Positions 24,181 to 37,001 of a stretch of DNA of 64,000 nucleotides are shown here, one piece after another; position 1 is the first letter of the stretch; each line of letters starts with the position of its first letter. The DNA comes from Lactarius indigo (taxonomy: Eukaryota > Basidiomycota > Agaricomycetes > Russulales > Russulaceae): contig JAFKAC010000010.1 in NCBI GenBank assembly GCA_025766275.1, forward strand, positions 1,426,001 through 1,490,000. The letters run 5' to 3'. Under the pieces are notes generated by a model. The model ran no database searches, was not told the DNA's origin, and saw only the letters and a program-made list of their open reading frames with translations. The position numbers were made by a program, and so were the translations under genes.

Positions 24181-26151
24181 ACTCGAACTGACTCGCCCAA
24201 GTGTAGCGCATGTCAAAGTTCGCGGACAACACTCAAAGTGGAATTCCTGGCGTCACCCCTAGCAACGATGGTGCGCGTTTTTGGCTTCATCAGAAGAGCA
24301 TTCCCAATATCTCTCAGTAGTGGAAGCGATGGGGAATAAATTATATATTGCTTGACAGTAAGTACTTGATTGGAAAGCGGCGCCTACCATGTACACCGTA
24401 TCATTACCCCACAAAAAGAACCATTACAGTACTTGGACCAGGCAGTCCCCGCGCCACAGTGACGGCACTCTTACCTGTTGAAACCTACTTGAAAGCGTCG
24501 TTCCAACTCGAAATCTGAACTCACTCAAGAGGGTGAGACAGCTCCATGGAGGTTACCAATGCAAACCCGGACTTTTTAGAAAACTTCCCGTGCTTCTCTC
24601 CAAGCTTCTCTCATGACGGCCCTAAAAATAGGGTGGAGTAGAATCTTCACAATTCAGAGTAACTTACCCATCCCCGATACCCACACCATCCCTTACTACA
24701 ACATAACTCATTGTGATAGATAGGTCCGTCCAATTACTAGGCTGAAATTTACATATCATATCCCTAAGTCTGCGATAACCCATAATGGATACGTACCCCC
24801 ATCGATATTTGAATTATTTGGGTTGAGACCTAATGAGGGTCGCCATCGTGACGGCACCTGTGAGGCTGGACCCCACCGATGACCAACGCTCGTGGGGCCT
24901 GGAGCAGAACATCATCTACACTTGGACCATCTACTGATCCCTGTTTCAAGAGATAGGAAATGGGCGGGCGCTCAGTCTCTCTGGTAGGGCGCAAAACACG
25001 GCCCCTGCTTTCATGGACATGCCTTTGAGGTGCATGGACCACAACCAAAACCGAAGTTGACTCCAAGATAAGAAAGTTTCACAACTCAACGGCTGCCATG
25101 AGGCTATCCGGGCCAGTCTCCTATCGCACCATGAGGCCTCGGTGATGTTTTGTCTCCGTCTCCAAGTGCTGTAACTTCGGGATCCAAAAAATTAGTGAAA
25201 CTGTGTCCGAGGTGTGAGAATTCCGATGTGTTACCCAATCTCATGGAACGAAGGATGCAATCTCGTAAGTTACAGTAACACACCCTATGAGTTACGAGAC
25301 CGAACTGCAGTACATATTCATGAATTCGTCGCAATGGGGCATGTATCTTGTGCAGTAATGTTGTTATTGGCAGAATCGGCGAAGGGACCGGAGCAATCAG
25401 AATTTGTGTCAACTTGGCAACTTCCCCATCGACGTTACGATGATGACCTCAATACTGGTGGCCCCGCGTCACCTCCCGTCGCTCACGTCAATCAAAAAAT
25501 CAGAAATTTAGAGGACAGGAGCATTTACAACAAGCAGAACATACCAAGCTCGAATGTGCCCCACCCAGGCCATACGAGGCCTTGCGTGAAAAATATATAA
25601 CTTACATAATCCAGGCACCAACTCGTAAATGAGCAGGCGCACTGCGCACGGCCCCCAGGGGAGAAGCATAAAGTTTGTTTGATCAACGCCTGTAACTAGT
25701 TGAGAACAATGACGTTATCAGGACATTCAGATAAGCCTGATGCAGTTGAGAAGCGCGATAGCCTGACGTCGTGAGGCCTGATGGATGATGTGTTACGGTA
25801 ATATAAGCTACACGTTCTAAAATAAAGCAAGGGCGGGAAATAATAATCAAAAGGTATTATGTTTTTCTTGTGCGCCCATCGGCCCTGTCTTAGTGGCATC
25901 GGACACACCCAAATATACACAGATGAAACTCGAATGCAGGTGAACAAGGTAGTCACGCCGCCTGTGGAGTTGTATGAATTCACGATAGCAACTCGAGGCT
26001 TGTAAACAGGTCTGATTTGATTGGTGACAGCTTGTTGCCCAAGGGACTTGTCCATCAAGAGCTTTGATGGGAGTAGGACAAATTTAAATGGTTATCCCAT
26101 CGTGTGCACGCAAATAGTGTATGCTTCGCGACCAGGCTACAGAAATTACAA
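24181..26151. other. Gene-poor 2 kb, nothing recognised
   Basis: Only short overlapping frames are present, the longest about 128 codons on the plus strand near 25.2-25.6 kb, with no domain I recognise. The last part is the 3' flank of the F-box gene. Confidence 0.5.
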
Positions 26152-27765
26152 TCAGCAGAGGTAAGATGGCGTGTGGGTGTCATTTACCTCAGGGACAAGG
26201 AGCATTATCCTCTCACTGTCAACCAACGCATCATACATGATCGCGCCCTCATTTCCACCAAGTGAAACCTCATGATAAGGCAATGCAGTCTCAACGTTGC
26301 GCGCGAACACACGGTCTGCCGGTATTTTGCTGCGCTGAATGATGCCGTTCGAAGCACGCACACGGCGCGGACAGAAGTCACGAATAGCTCCTTGCGCGAT
26401 CCAGCGCTGTCCCGCTACTACCGCCGCCGATTTACCACTGTGCCCATCGAAGCAGCGCGAGGAGAGCGGGCCCCATGCATCCCAAGGTACGACAAGACAG
26501 GACGAGTCTTGAGAACGGCAGTTGGCGAAAGACAGAAGGGTACTCGCTTGAGTAGCCAGGGTGTATGTTTTCATTCCCACGAAAGCTGAGCCACTTATTC
26601 GGGCAGAGAGAGAGAGAAGGACAAGTGTATCATCTTGTGAGGGGCTGAAGGGATATCTTGGAGGCGGGCGCGTCTGTCGATGGGTGTCTACGACGCTTGT
26701 GTGGTGCTCGGTCTTCGAACTAGCTGCGACCAGCTGGACATACGGTAGGAGAGGTGGGAGTTCTAGAAGGCGAATGGTTTGCAAGGAGGGTGTTGGGCCG
26801 CTGGTAAGCCGACAAAGCTCGACAGCATTTCCTGGACCCCTAATGAGAGCTAAAACGTTATCGGACACGACAACGAAGTCCGTAAGGTAAGTTCGTGTTG
26901 AGGTGGTGCGAACCTTCGGACTCGAGTCAGCAATTTTCAAAATCGCACCCGGTGGACTAACCGTTGCGAGGTTCCCCTTTTGCCAGTCCAACAGGAGAAT
27001 TACATCTGTGCCGTTGACCTCGGGTGCTAGCCCAACCGCAATGATAATATATGATCCGATTGTCGATATGCGCGCCTTGAGTCCAATATAGTGTGTTTCC
27101 TTGGTAGGCAGCTCGATGTCTACGGAGGGGCGTAACGCTAGAGGGTGAGGTGTGCCGTCCCGAAATCCCAGTAGACGTAACTGGAAGGTGGAGGATTCTG
27201 GACGCCTACAGATCCACTTTGATCAATGACCCAATGGAGACTGCTTACGTACAACTCACCCAAACAAGACGGCGAGCAAATTCTGCCGAGCCGCATCAAC
27301 GGTGAATGACAGAGGCACCAAATTATCCTCAAAAAATACTTTCGTCCACTTGTCACCAGATTGCCTCAGGTCTAGCCATTCGTAGCTAGCAGAATGTCTG
27401 TATCCGAGTCTGCCCCCGAAGTCCATAACGACTAGGTAATCATCGGATACCAGGGACTCTGTGTTGACCTCGCTCCGGCGCGTGAAGATGCGTGAGGGTG
27501 AGCGCAAAGAATCGTTGGGCTGATGCCAAGCAGTAGACCAGCGCCCAAGAGCTTCAAGGCGATGTGGGAGGGGGGGCTCGAACGATAAAAGTGGGTCGCA
27601 AACGCCAGCGAGCGCGGTACGAATGAGGTATTGAAGGAGAAGAGAGTTCGCGATAGTATCGTTTGCTCTGTGACACGTCAATAAACACGAACCGAGATCG
27701 GAAATATGTAGATGGGAAAAAATGTGGATGAGGAGCTCATTGGGGAGGTCGATGAGGTCGGGCAT
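26152..27765 (-). CDS. F-box protein
   Basis: Two exons (27765-27260 and 27205-26152) give 519 residues. Residues 1-45 are an F-box: LIDLPNELLIHIFSHLHISD followed by a leucine-rich helix. F-box proteins bind SKP1 and select substrates for SCF ubiquitin ligases. The rest has strand-rich repeats such as SDDYLVVMDFGGRLGYR, GSYIIIAVGLAPEV, VILLLDWQKGN and DFVVVSDNVLALI. The alternation suggests a beta-propeller-like sensor of the type found in many Agaricomycete F-box proteins with no known target. The intron is 54 nt with a GTGAGT donor. The start ATG directly precedes the F-box. Confidence 0.85.
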
Positions 27766-28139
27766 TCCAATACTGAGGGTGCAGTGTTTGAGCGGTCTTC
27801 ATTCAACCAACTGTATTTATATGCCAACCCCTAGTACTCTAGAGTTGAGTCCTCACCGCTTGGCGCGGGAATAGGGCTTATTTGTAATCAGGATCAATGA
27901 TCAAGAGAACGCTGCAACGGGCAGTTACGGAGGGGACCACTACTTGTTGGGCGCTTCAATGATCAGTTGATCCGTCGCATGTGCCGGCAGTGAGCGAGCC
28001 ACAATGATGATCTATTGTAGACTAAGTCAGTGTACAAACGCAAGTGTTTCATAATATGGTTCATTTCTTTGCCTCCTTCTCCCAGCTAGGCAGAGACATT
28101 AGCAATCAGGAATACCAACACTAACATGTAGGCCATAAC
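27766..28139. promoter_or_regulatory. F-box gene promoter and 3' flank of the carrier gene
   Basis: This is a 374-base gap between two minus-strand genes. A TATA-like string (gtatttatatgcc) lies about 50 bases before the F-box ATG, at about 27811-27823. Otherwise nothing is seen. Confidence 0.45.
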
Positions 28140-29457
28140 TCACATATTCATGAAGAACTTCCACAACACGCTGAACATCAGGCCTTGTGCGCCGTTTGCT
28201 ATTATCCTCGTTTTCAACCCACGCCCCAACAGTCCACGTACGCCATCCGTCGCAACGACGGCACGAGCAGCGTCAAGGTATCCAATCCGGGTTTCGTCTA
28301 CTTGCCTGTATGTCTTGATAACGCGCAGTGAGTTCGAAACAGTATCAGAGATGACAGATGCGATGAAGCCAATAAGCGCCTGTCTCAAAATCTGCTGGCC
28401 GATGGTCGATGGCTGGGGAAGGGACTTGTCGAGTTGATTGTAAGTTCCAAACCACTACAACGGGCTGCCATCAGTCGAAAGACAGGGCTGAAAGTGTGCT
28501 CAACTTACAGGGTAATGGCCCACGAAGGTCGCAGCAGCCGTTGCCCACGCGCCAAACCACAAGGTACCCAGGCCGTAAGTTTTGATCTACGTCGGGGTCG
28601 GCGTTTAGTGCGGTTGCTTGGATCAGATCTCGGGGCGCTCACCCTCCGACCAAGAATGCCCCAGCCACGCTTTCCTTGCGCTTGCAACGTCGTCTTGATG
28701 GTATCCACGGGCGTGAGAATCATACGGAAGAGAGCAGCAGCAACTGAGGCAAAGGCGGTTTGGATGAACTTCGGGAGTGTACGCATGAACTTATTGCTTT
28801 CGAGTAGGGCAAGGATGCCTGCATTTGCAGCTGTGTCGCCAAAGCGAGCAACGGGTCCCTGCACGAGTGCGGCGGCGAGGCCCTGGTAGTACCGGGAGTA
28901 ACCGCCATCGGCATAGAGGGTATTTATGGCTTGCGTGGTGGTAGTGCCATAGCGGTATTGGTAGTTCATGACCGTACGTATGGGCTACTTTTCGGTCAAT
29001 AGTGATGCGCGCATACTTGAGACAGAACCGACCATCAGGGTGAGTACTTGGAGTACCATAGCTACGGAGTTGATGGGTTGTGAGATATCGAACCACAGTA
29101 TCGGCAAAAACATCAGCATCACCTGCAGCGCCGCTCAGTCCGCCGCCCAGAGCACGCTTGAGTGCCCCCTTAAGATCGAACTATCCAAGTTTAGGGTCAG
29201 ATTTAGCTGGATGGGAGTCTTGATAGACTCACGTCAACATCGCCAGCATCGATGAAACCCTTGATAAAAAATACGAGGGCAAGGGTACCCCCGATCAACA
29301 GAACGATATACCATATGACCGTCCACATAGTCGTCTGTTTATCTGTTGGTTGATTGCCGTTCGCTGCTTCCACAGAGGCATTTTCGATGCCTTCATAGTT
29401 TGGCTGTTGAGAGACGAGCAGCGGACGGCCCTCTGCACCGTCGGTCTGTGTCGCCAT
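28140..29457 (-). CDS. Mitochondrial carrier family protein with N-terminal extension
   Basis: Six exons (29457-29233, 29180-29123, 29061-29033, 28984-28643, 28586-28509, 28454-28140) give 348 residues. It belongs to a fungal branch of the mitochondrial carrier (SLC25-like) superfamily. The second repeat has the canonical signature LTPVDTIKTTLQAQG. In the first (LMPIRTVMNYQYRYG) and third (VSNSLRVIKTYRQ) repeats the signature is degraded, yet the later parts such as GVRGLLGRGLKTRI are kept. About 40 polar residues come first, then a membrane helix (WYIVLLIGGTLALVFFIKG) before the carrier body, so there may be an extra helix compared with normal six-helix carriers. The substrate is unknown. 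A start 36 bases upstream (MPSADF) is possible. It is divergent from PRP46. Confidence 0.85.
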
Positions 29458-29680
29458 GATGGGGGTAAACGATGGGAAGTCGGCAGAAGGCACTCACGCT
29501 CTGCCAACTCACTCACGCCGCCAATGGATGACTGATGCACGATGTGCTCGGTGTATCAGACACGTGACTCATGCGTGAGAAAGATATGCTTAGTTTGGAC
29601 ATCGGCGTGTCTGTTTTGCCGCGGCCACCTCGGACAGCCGGGTTCAGCACCAACCTCAGCGGTACCTCCTCGCAAATAAA
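29458..29680. promoter_or_regulatory. Bidirectional promoter region, carrier gene and PRP46
   Basis: Only 223 bases separate the two divergent start codons, so the promoters must overlap. There is no clear TATA box, as is usual for housekeeping genes. Confidence 0.55.
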
Positions 29681-31269
29681 ATGGCATCAACAAGTGGACT
29701 GCCACCATTAGACCCTTTGTTCAAGTCCAATGCCAAACGGACTTACTCTGTTTTTTCCTCTTATCCGGATGCTGGTTTAAGAGAGGAGGAGAAAAGGTAC
29801 GCACACGCGCCTTGTTTATCCTTGGCCATCCAACGACGTTCGGACAGCGCCCGCCTACGATTGTCGGTAAAAATTAATGACGAGTACAAGCACTATAAAC
29901 AACTACCCCCCGCCCTCCTCGCCCAGCAAGGTCCCGTTGGGCCTGCGCGCCCAACCGAGATGCGCAAGGCCATTACTGCAGGACCTTCGTCTTCCGAGAC
30001 GACTCGCATGATAGCATCCATTGACACGACACCCGAACAACGAGTTTCGACTTTCTCCAACCCAACCAAACTTTCGCAAGCGCTCATGTTACACAAAACG
30101 ACGCGTACTGTCAAGCCAACGTATCATGCACCATGGAAGCTCGTCCGTGTTATTTCTGGGCATTTGGGGTGGGTACGCAGCGTTGCCGTCGAGCCGGGAA
30201 ATAAGTGGTTCGCCACGGGTGCAGGGGACCGAGTCATCAAGATTTGGAACCTTGCGTCTGGTGAGCTACGTTTATCGCTCACCGGTCATATCTCGACCGT
30301 GCGTGGACTGGCGGTGTCCCCCCGCCACCCGTATCTCTTCTCATGTGGTGAGGACAAGGTGCGCCCGTGCTGTGTTCTGCTCGCAACCTGGATCCTGACG
30401 TGTGAGGGCATAGATGGTTAAATGTTGGGATCTCGAAGCTAACAAGGTCATCCGACACTACCACGGCCATCTTTCTGGCGTCTACGCCCTCAGCCTCCAT
30501 CCGACTCTTGATGTACTCGTGACGTCTGGCCGTGACGCGTCGGCGCGCGTCTGGGATATGCGGACCAAGGCGCAGATACACGTTCTTTCAGGACACACGG
30601 GGACTATCGCGGATGTTAAATGCCAGGACTCAGACCCTCAAGTTATCACGGGCAGCATGGACTCCACCGTGCGGTAGGTGAAGACTACGTCATTGTTTTG
30701 TCATAGTCTCATGACGTGCTTGATAGGCTATGGGACTTGGCGGCGGGCAAGACAATGGTGACGCTGACGCACCATAAAAAGTCAGTGCGTGCGATTGCCA
30801 TCCACCCGACGGAGTATTCCTTTGCAACCGGCTCGGCGGGTGGAAACAACATCAAAAAGTGGAAGTGTCCCGAGGGCGCCTTCGTCTTCAACTTTGGCGG
30901 ACACAACGCAATCATCAACACATTATCAGTCAACTCTGAAGGCGTATTCTTTTCCGGAGGTACGAACGTCTTCCTTTAAACCCTGACATCTCGCTGAACG
31001 AACAACGTGATCCACAGCTGATAATGGTTCGATGACGTTTTGGGATTACGCGACGGGGATACCGTTCCAGAACATGGAAGATATACCACAGCCGGGTTCA
31101 CTTGAGGCGGAGGCAGGTATATTTTGTTCGACATTCGACATGACAGGCACGCGCTTGATTACAGGTAGCGCAGACAAGACTATCAAGGTGAGGGTCGGAT
31201 TATCTCAACCGTTAACTTTTGCTGACAGTCCCCCACTAAAAAAAGGTGTACGCTGAGCAGGCATCATAA
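29681..31269 (+). CDS. PRP46: PRP46/PLRG1, WD40 pre-mRNA splicing factor
   Basis: Six exons (29681-29796, 29848-30358, 30414-30673, 30727-30959, 31018-31187, 31246-31269) give 437 residues. After a conserved N-terminal part ([25 protein letters not shown]) and a linker, seven WD40 repeats start at [18 protein letters not shown] and end with [18 protein letters not shown]. The blades [38 protein letters not shown] and [20 protein letters not shown] are almost invariant in this family. Prp46/PLRG1 is a core member of the Prp19-associated complex and sits in the activated spliceosome. The last exon codes only eight codons including the stop. Length and architecture match the family. There is no sign of damage. 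Confidence 0.95.
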
Positions 31270-31872
31270 TTTACACTTGAATTGTAACGTAGACTCTTGT
31301 ATGCTGTCCTCCTTGTGTCGTCCGCCCTTCCACATTCGCTCCAATATTAATCGTCAGGGCTTATGACGGCTCACGTGCTTTTTTGACTCGGCTTAAATGT
31401 CAGGAATCTTATTGACTCGTCAGAAAGCAAGTTGCTCCGTGAAGACAAGATATATGTATTGGGCAGTATGGTACACATCCGAATTTGGCTGAGAAAGCAG
31501 AAGTAGTTGCAATGCAGCATGTCACCCTTGTCAAGGGCTTGGCCTTAGAAGAGAACGCAAATGCGGTTTTGATGTGCGCGTCCGCCGCACAATCGACTTC
31601 GTCTTTCGGTGGTCAGCAGGAACGGCTCCCGGACGGCGGATCCCGGGTTGAAGAGCACGACGAGGACGTCGGAAGCGGTCGCACCAGGAAAAAGTAGGAA
31701 TGGGTGCATAACAACTGCTTCGATACTGTGGGGAAATAATTCCATATTTGGACACAACTCGGGTCGTGACCTCATTCATTGCCCGTCCAGGGAGCCGTCT
31801 GTTGCGTTGGCCGGCAGTGGCTGGCTCGGAGTCTTGAGTCCACATAGGAACCCTACCCTGTCGTGCATCCTC
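31270..31872. other. Intergenic region before the Fab1-like kinase
   Basis: This 600-base gap lies between two plus-strand genes. The frame of the kinase's first exon stays open back to 31609 but shows no conserved sequence there, so I start at 31873. Opposing short frames look like shadows. It must hold the PRP46 3' end and the kinase promoter. Confidence 0.45.
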
Positions 31873-34800
31873 ATGGCAGCAACGCGCCATGTTTCAGACA
31901 AACCCCTTCCCGCCACTCCGGCGCATAAACCCACATCCAAGACGCTCACAATTGAGAGCAGTAACCACTTGCGACAATTCCTCAGCCACACCCTTGAGGA
32001 AGAAACCGGGTATCGGGACGCAGACAAGGACGCGTGGGTCACCGACATAGAGGATGCTCTGAATAATGTCGCGAGGGCGGTGAACGAGGGTATGTGGCTT
32101 TCAGGGATACGACGCACGAGGGCCGCGAGGCGAGAGCGCGAAGAGCGAGCCGCAGCTGAAGATACGAAACGGGAGCAAGAGCACGTCGCCAAGGAGAAGG
32201 AGACAGAAGCACGGAACAGGGCAAAACATCGCCCGTCCTCCGCCGCCGATACAGCCAAGCAGATTAAAGAGGCGGATGCTGTGGCAGCTGAAGCAAAAAC
32301 AGAAGCTCCTCGCTCCCTCAAACCTCCTTCTGAAGATGCGAACCGGAACTTGCGGGCGTTACAACAACTTCGCAATCTCGCCAATAGACGCCCCCCATCG
32401 TCCTCAGGTGACCCAGATCTAGAGCGGGCGCGCCATTTCTTACTAACAGTCGCTGGACCCGATCTCCCAACCCCGCGCCCGTTCGCTTCAGTGACAGCTG
32501 GCGACTCCACGGTGCCAAGGTGTACCTTTTCTCCTGGCGTCTACTCCCTTCCACCCCCCGATTTGTTCGGCGAGGACCCAGATGACAATAATGAGGCCGT
32601 GATCAACAGCGCGCTCTACGGGTTCAAGGAGTGGGACGGTGCGTCCTACTTGCCGTTCCATCGTAGCCGTATTAACTGACCCTACTTAGTGAATTTCCCT
32701 AAAACTCATGACAAAATAGAACTTATTGGAGGTACATTCAAGCTGAATAGAGTGCGCTCTGTCGATGAGCATGCCTCTCTGGTGCGGGTCCTCAGAGTAT
32801 CTGTATACTTCCTCCTGTCCCTCCTTCTCGAACAATACTTCCTCTCCAATTCCTCCATTGAGCTTCACTACCCAGAACCTTCACCGACGCCAATCTCCCC
32901 TCCTCCGCCTCCAATTGCTCACCGAAACTCTTCCTCCGAGGTACACATAGAAGCGAGGCAGCGAAAGCGGGATCTCTTCCGTCAAGGCCTCTGGTCCCTA
33001 CTCCATAGACGTCTGCCTCGCGCTGTTACTATCAATTCGTCAGAGCCTCGTGACGCGTCGCTGGATCTCTCGCATCGCGAGCAGGATACACCTACGAGGA
33101 CCTCTATTGATACCCCCCTCGGTCCAACGCAACCACGACAGCGCCGCTTCTCGATCTTCGGGGAGAGTCACACTCCTCCTCCACCTCCGGAACCGTCTCA
33201 AACCTCACACGACAAACCCTACCAAACAGCGCTACAACGTGTCGAGGAGGCCAAAGCCCTTCTATCCACATCTCCCGGCCTTGTCATCTCCCCACCCAAA
33301 CTCCTCATGCGCCTTGCCGAATTGGAAAAGGCAAACCCCACGCGTCGTCTGACCGGAGACGAACGAAGTGGCCTGACCAGCATACTCGGATGGGAAGGCA
33401 AGAAGGCCGCTCTGCGCGGCAGTATGACGGGGACAGTTGGCTTTCTACGACAGCAACAGCTTTCGTTGCTCTATTCCGAATACGTATACGATCCCGATCT
33501 TGCGTCCCAGTCGTCAGCGAACGGTTCGCCTATCAAATTTGTGGACGCGGAACTCAAACCACATACGCACTCTGGGGCTCGTGTGCGCTGGGTCACGTAT
33601 ATGTACTACGGTGATTGCGACCAATCCCTGGGCGACACGATTACATCGATGTGTAGTCGGGCTGAAGAGCCATGTTCTCAACCGGCTTGCAAGGCTCTTC
33701 AGGGGCGGCACATGCGAAGCTGGACCCACGGCGGCATTTGCGTGACCGCGAAGACGGAGCCACAAGTCCCTTTTGCATCGCCTGACGTCCGGTCGCGGGA
33801 AATGGAGATGTGGCAGAGCTGTAAAGTCTGTCAAGAGTCGACGGCACGATGTAATATGTCTGATGGCACCTAGTAAGTCGCGCTCTTTCGATACCTGTGA
33901 AGTATGTTAACCTCCCCGTCCAGTTTATTCTCGTTTGCAAAGTTTCTTGAACTGTTGTTGTATTCACCCACCATGTGTACCCTTTCGCATACCCTCTGCA
34001 CTCACACGTCCCCTTCGCCAGATAGTTCATCACTTCCAGCATCGCGCTTCAATATCATACGCCACTTCTCACACAAGTCCCACCGGGTCTCTTTCACAAT
34101 TTCTCCGATCGACGACGTCTTTGACCTCCTAATGCCAAGACTGCAATTCACGAAAGGTGGGTGGGTGGAGAGAAGCCCCCAAGCGACAGCTCCAAACCCG
34201 GCTGCCGATGACGCAGACAAAAAGGAGTTGAGGCAAGAGATCAAATACTGGTGGCAAGCTGTAGCTGAACACTTGGATAAAGTGGTCTGTTTCTTTTCAT
34301 CTCCGCTTCCCGCTGTACCTAAATCATCCCGTAGGAGGCCGAGTTTACTGGCGGCGATGCCTCATATCGCAAAAGCCTTCCTCGGCTACCTTCCTCAGAT
34401 GATGCCTGGGAGAACCCATCGGAGGAACGGCTCACACCTAAGGGTCTCCCTGCCTCCCTTCCTCCAACACCAACACATTCTGCCCAGCCTTCCCTCTCGT
34501 CGTTGGCCACTATAACGCCTACGCACCCCGGTTCAGATCCTTCCTCCGATGCCACCGTCCCTTCTGACGACCCCATTGCCATGGAATCCCCCATCCACCT
34601 TTTGATGAACATGCGCTTTGCGTTCCACCGTGCGGAGCAGGCGTTGTATTCGCAACTGCGCGAGACACCTAATGCCGTGCTGAATAATACCCGACGGGAG
34701 TTCCATTCTGCAGCGCACGGCGCGAGCCGGCGGCTAGCTGCGTGGGAGACCAAGCACATGTCAAAAGACGCACGTCAGCGTCTTGCAGCTGATCGCGAAG

Positions 34801-37001
34801 CTATTCAGAAGCCTCAATGGTGGCACTCCGGGTATCATGCAGTTCCCGGCGGGAATGTCATAGTTCAAGAAGAGGATTGGGGTAGCATCATCGCCTTCAC
34901 ACTTAGGTACGTCTCTTCCACTTCTTTCATGATGAGAAGACTAGACTGCTTCGCCGCAGCTCGTTAGACTACCAGCGCGAGCTCGCGTACATGTCAAATC
35001 CCCGGGCAGCACAGACAACTCCCGCGCCGCCACCCTCGCGATCTGCAGGATCACGCCAGACGACTGTAACGACACTTGGTCGGTCTTCTGCCTCCGCTAG
35101 CACATCATCGTTCAAATTCTTCGGTTCATCACACAAACCCGATCCAGACCGTGAAGACTCCGTATGGCATGAACCCGAAGCATGTTCGGCGGTGGTTTCT
35201 CGTAAAGAGCACCCGCGCGACCCGACAGCATTGCTCTCGCTCCGGGAGGTACTGCGACATAAGGTACCTGTTGACGGTGGAGTGGGCACCCCATCATCGG
35301 TATTCCCGTCTGTATCACGTATGGCCAACAACGGGGCACCTCCCTTGGCATGGGCGAAGCCCGCAGTCGAAGTCAATGTGGCGGCCGTTGACGGGCAAGT
35401 CACGGGTATGCCCGAAGCGGTTGTTACCGCCGGTCGAATCCTGCACGAGCTGGATGCTGCGTCGGTCGTGTCGTCCAAGACCAGCAACTCGTCATTCGTC
35501 GAAACAAACGTTCATCGTGGCAAGACGTCCTCTGTGCTGTCCCACCACACCTTGAGAGGCGACGGTACCGGCACGGTCGGCCCGACGCACCAGGGCATCC
35601 ATTCCCCGACTCCACTTCGCGCGACGACCGAGGGAGGAGTCCACGCGCTTGTCGACTCACGCTCTCGAACTTCGACTGCGAGCACGACGCAGGACGCGAC
35701 CGAGGCATCCACACATGACAACTCTGCCTTTTCGTGGACGAGCAGCCTGACCAACGCGATGCGGTACATGCTCAAGGCGGAATTTCCTGCGCAGCCCTCG
35801 CCGATGCCGAAGAACCATCACGGCCTCCTCTCTACCGACCCGCTTACGATCGACGAACGCCCTCACATCAAATACGACTGGACGATTGGCAAGCGGCTCA
35901 AGTTTAGCTGCACTGTATATTATGCGAAACAGTTCGATGCGTTGAGGCGGCGGTGCGGCGTCGAGGAGGTGTTCACGAAGAGCATGGCCAAGTGCGAGAA
36001 TTGGAAGGCGGAGGGCGGAAAGAGCCGCTCGAACTTTTGGCAGACATCGGACAGCCGGTTCATCGTCAAGACGTTGGTCAACGCATGGAACGTCGCGGAT
36101 TTGTAAGCAGATGGATCCCCTCTCTTTTGTTTTGTTTTCTTCTTAAACGCCACCTATCATAGGCAAGTGCTTATCGATTTAGCGCCTTCATATTTCTTGC
36201 ATATGGAGACCACCGCGAGCAGGGCGTCAATCCTTGCGAAGCTTCTCGGCTTTTACACGGTCGAAGTTCGTAACTTGGAAGCGGGTACCGTGCAGGCAAA
36301 GGCGGATCTGCTCGTGATGGAGAACCTGTTCTATGGTCAGAAGCCCACGAGGACGTTCGACCTTAAGGGTATTCAGGGTCGCAAAGTGAAGGCCAATTCA
36401 AGCTCTTCGATGTCCAAGACGTTATTTGATAGCGAATGGATAGAAGGCGCGTATTTTCTTCTCTGCTGTTGTCATGTCACTTTATTGACGGGACCTATAA
36501 TATACTCTAGGCCAACAGCGCGCTCTCACATTAGTAAATCCCGTTTCCAAAGTGATCCTTCAGGAAGCCGTGAGAGCGGATTGTGACTTTCTCTCAAACA
36601 GTAATATTATGGACTATTCGTACGAGTATATCTGCTATTCGCCTCTCCGGTCCCTCACGAGAATTTCTAGGCTGTTACTTGGTGTCTACGGGGAGAGGAA
36701 GCAGATTCATTGTGGCCTGGTGGACACTATCGGCAGTTACACGTTCGCAAAGACCCTCGAGTACAAGGCGAAGGGCCTTTCTGGGAAAGACGGAAAGGAC
36801 ATCACCGTTATCCCACCGCACGAGTATAAGGAACGTTTCGTGTCCGCATTGGATGGCTATTTCATGGCGTGCCCAGGTACGTGGGACAACGCTTTGACGA
36901 TCACCGGTTTGATCGATCGTTTCGTTTCAGATAAATGGACTAAACCCCCAGATGAGAAAAAGTTGATACATGATCCAGCGTTATTGCCCAGCGTTCTCTG
37001 A
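31873..37001 (+). CDS. Fab1/PIKfyve-related phosphatidylinositol phosphate kinase lacking FYVE
   Basis: Nine exons (31873-32638, 32690-33872, 33924-34281, 34335-34906, 34960-36102, 36163-36446, 36511-36619, 36671-36876, 36931-37001) give 1563 residues. The C-terminal 300 residues are a PIPK (SAICAR-synthase-like fold) domain: GKSRSNFWQTSDSRFIVKTL, FDLKGIQGRKV, SNSNIMDYSLLLGVYGER and LVDTIGSYTFAKTLE. A Fab1-type cysteine-rich region precedes it (MWQSCKVCQESTARCNM, SFAKFLELLLYSP, and earlier SMCSRAEEPCSQPACKAL). Fab1/PIKfyve makes PI(3,5)P2 on endosomes and vacuoles. I see no FYVE finger and no chaperonin-like (TCP1) domain. Instead the N-terminus begins KPLPATP, with a charged coiled coil and long disordered linkers. 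The usual Ser of DLKGS is Ile. Intron 6 needs a GC donor. Activity is therefore uncertain. Confidence 0.85.
36447..36510 (+). other. Putative GC-AG intron in the kinase gene
   Basis: SEWIEG must join QQRALTLVNPVSK to give the conserved kinase sequence. The phase allows only a cut before GCGCGT, with a CTCTAG acceptor. The nearest GT, two bases in, shifts the frame and gives a stop. Confidence 0.75.

Noticed and set aside
31776..32510. 244-codon antisense frame opposite the kinase N-terminus
   Set aside because: Shadow of a charged coiled-coil coding region; no domain.
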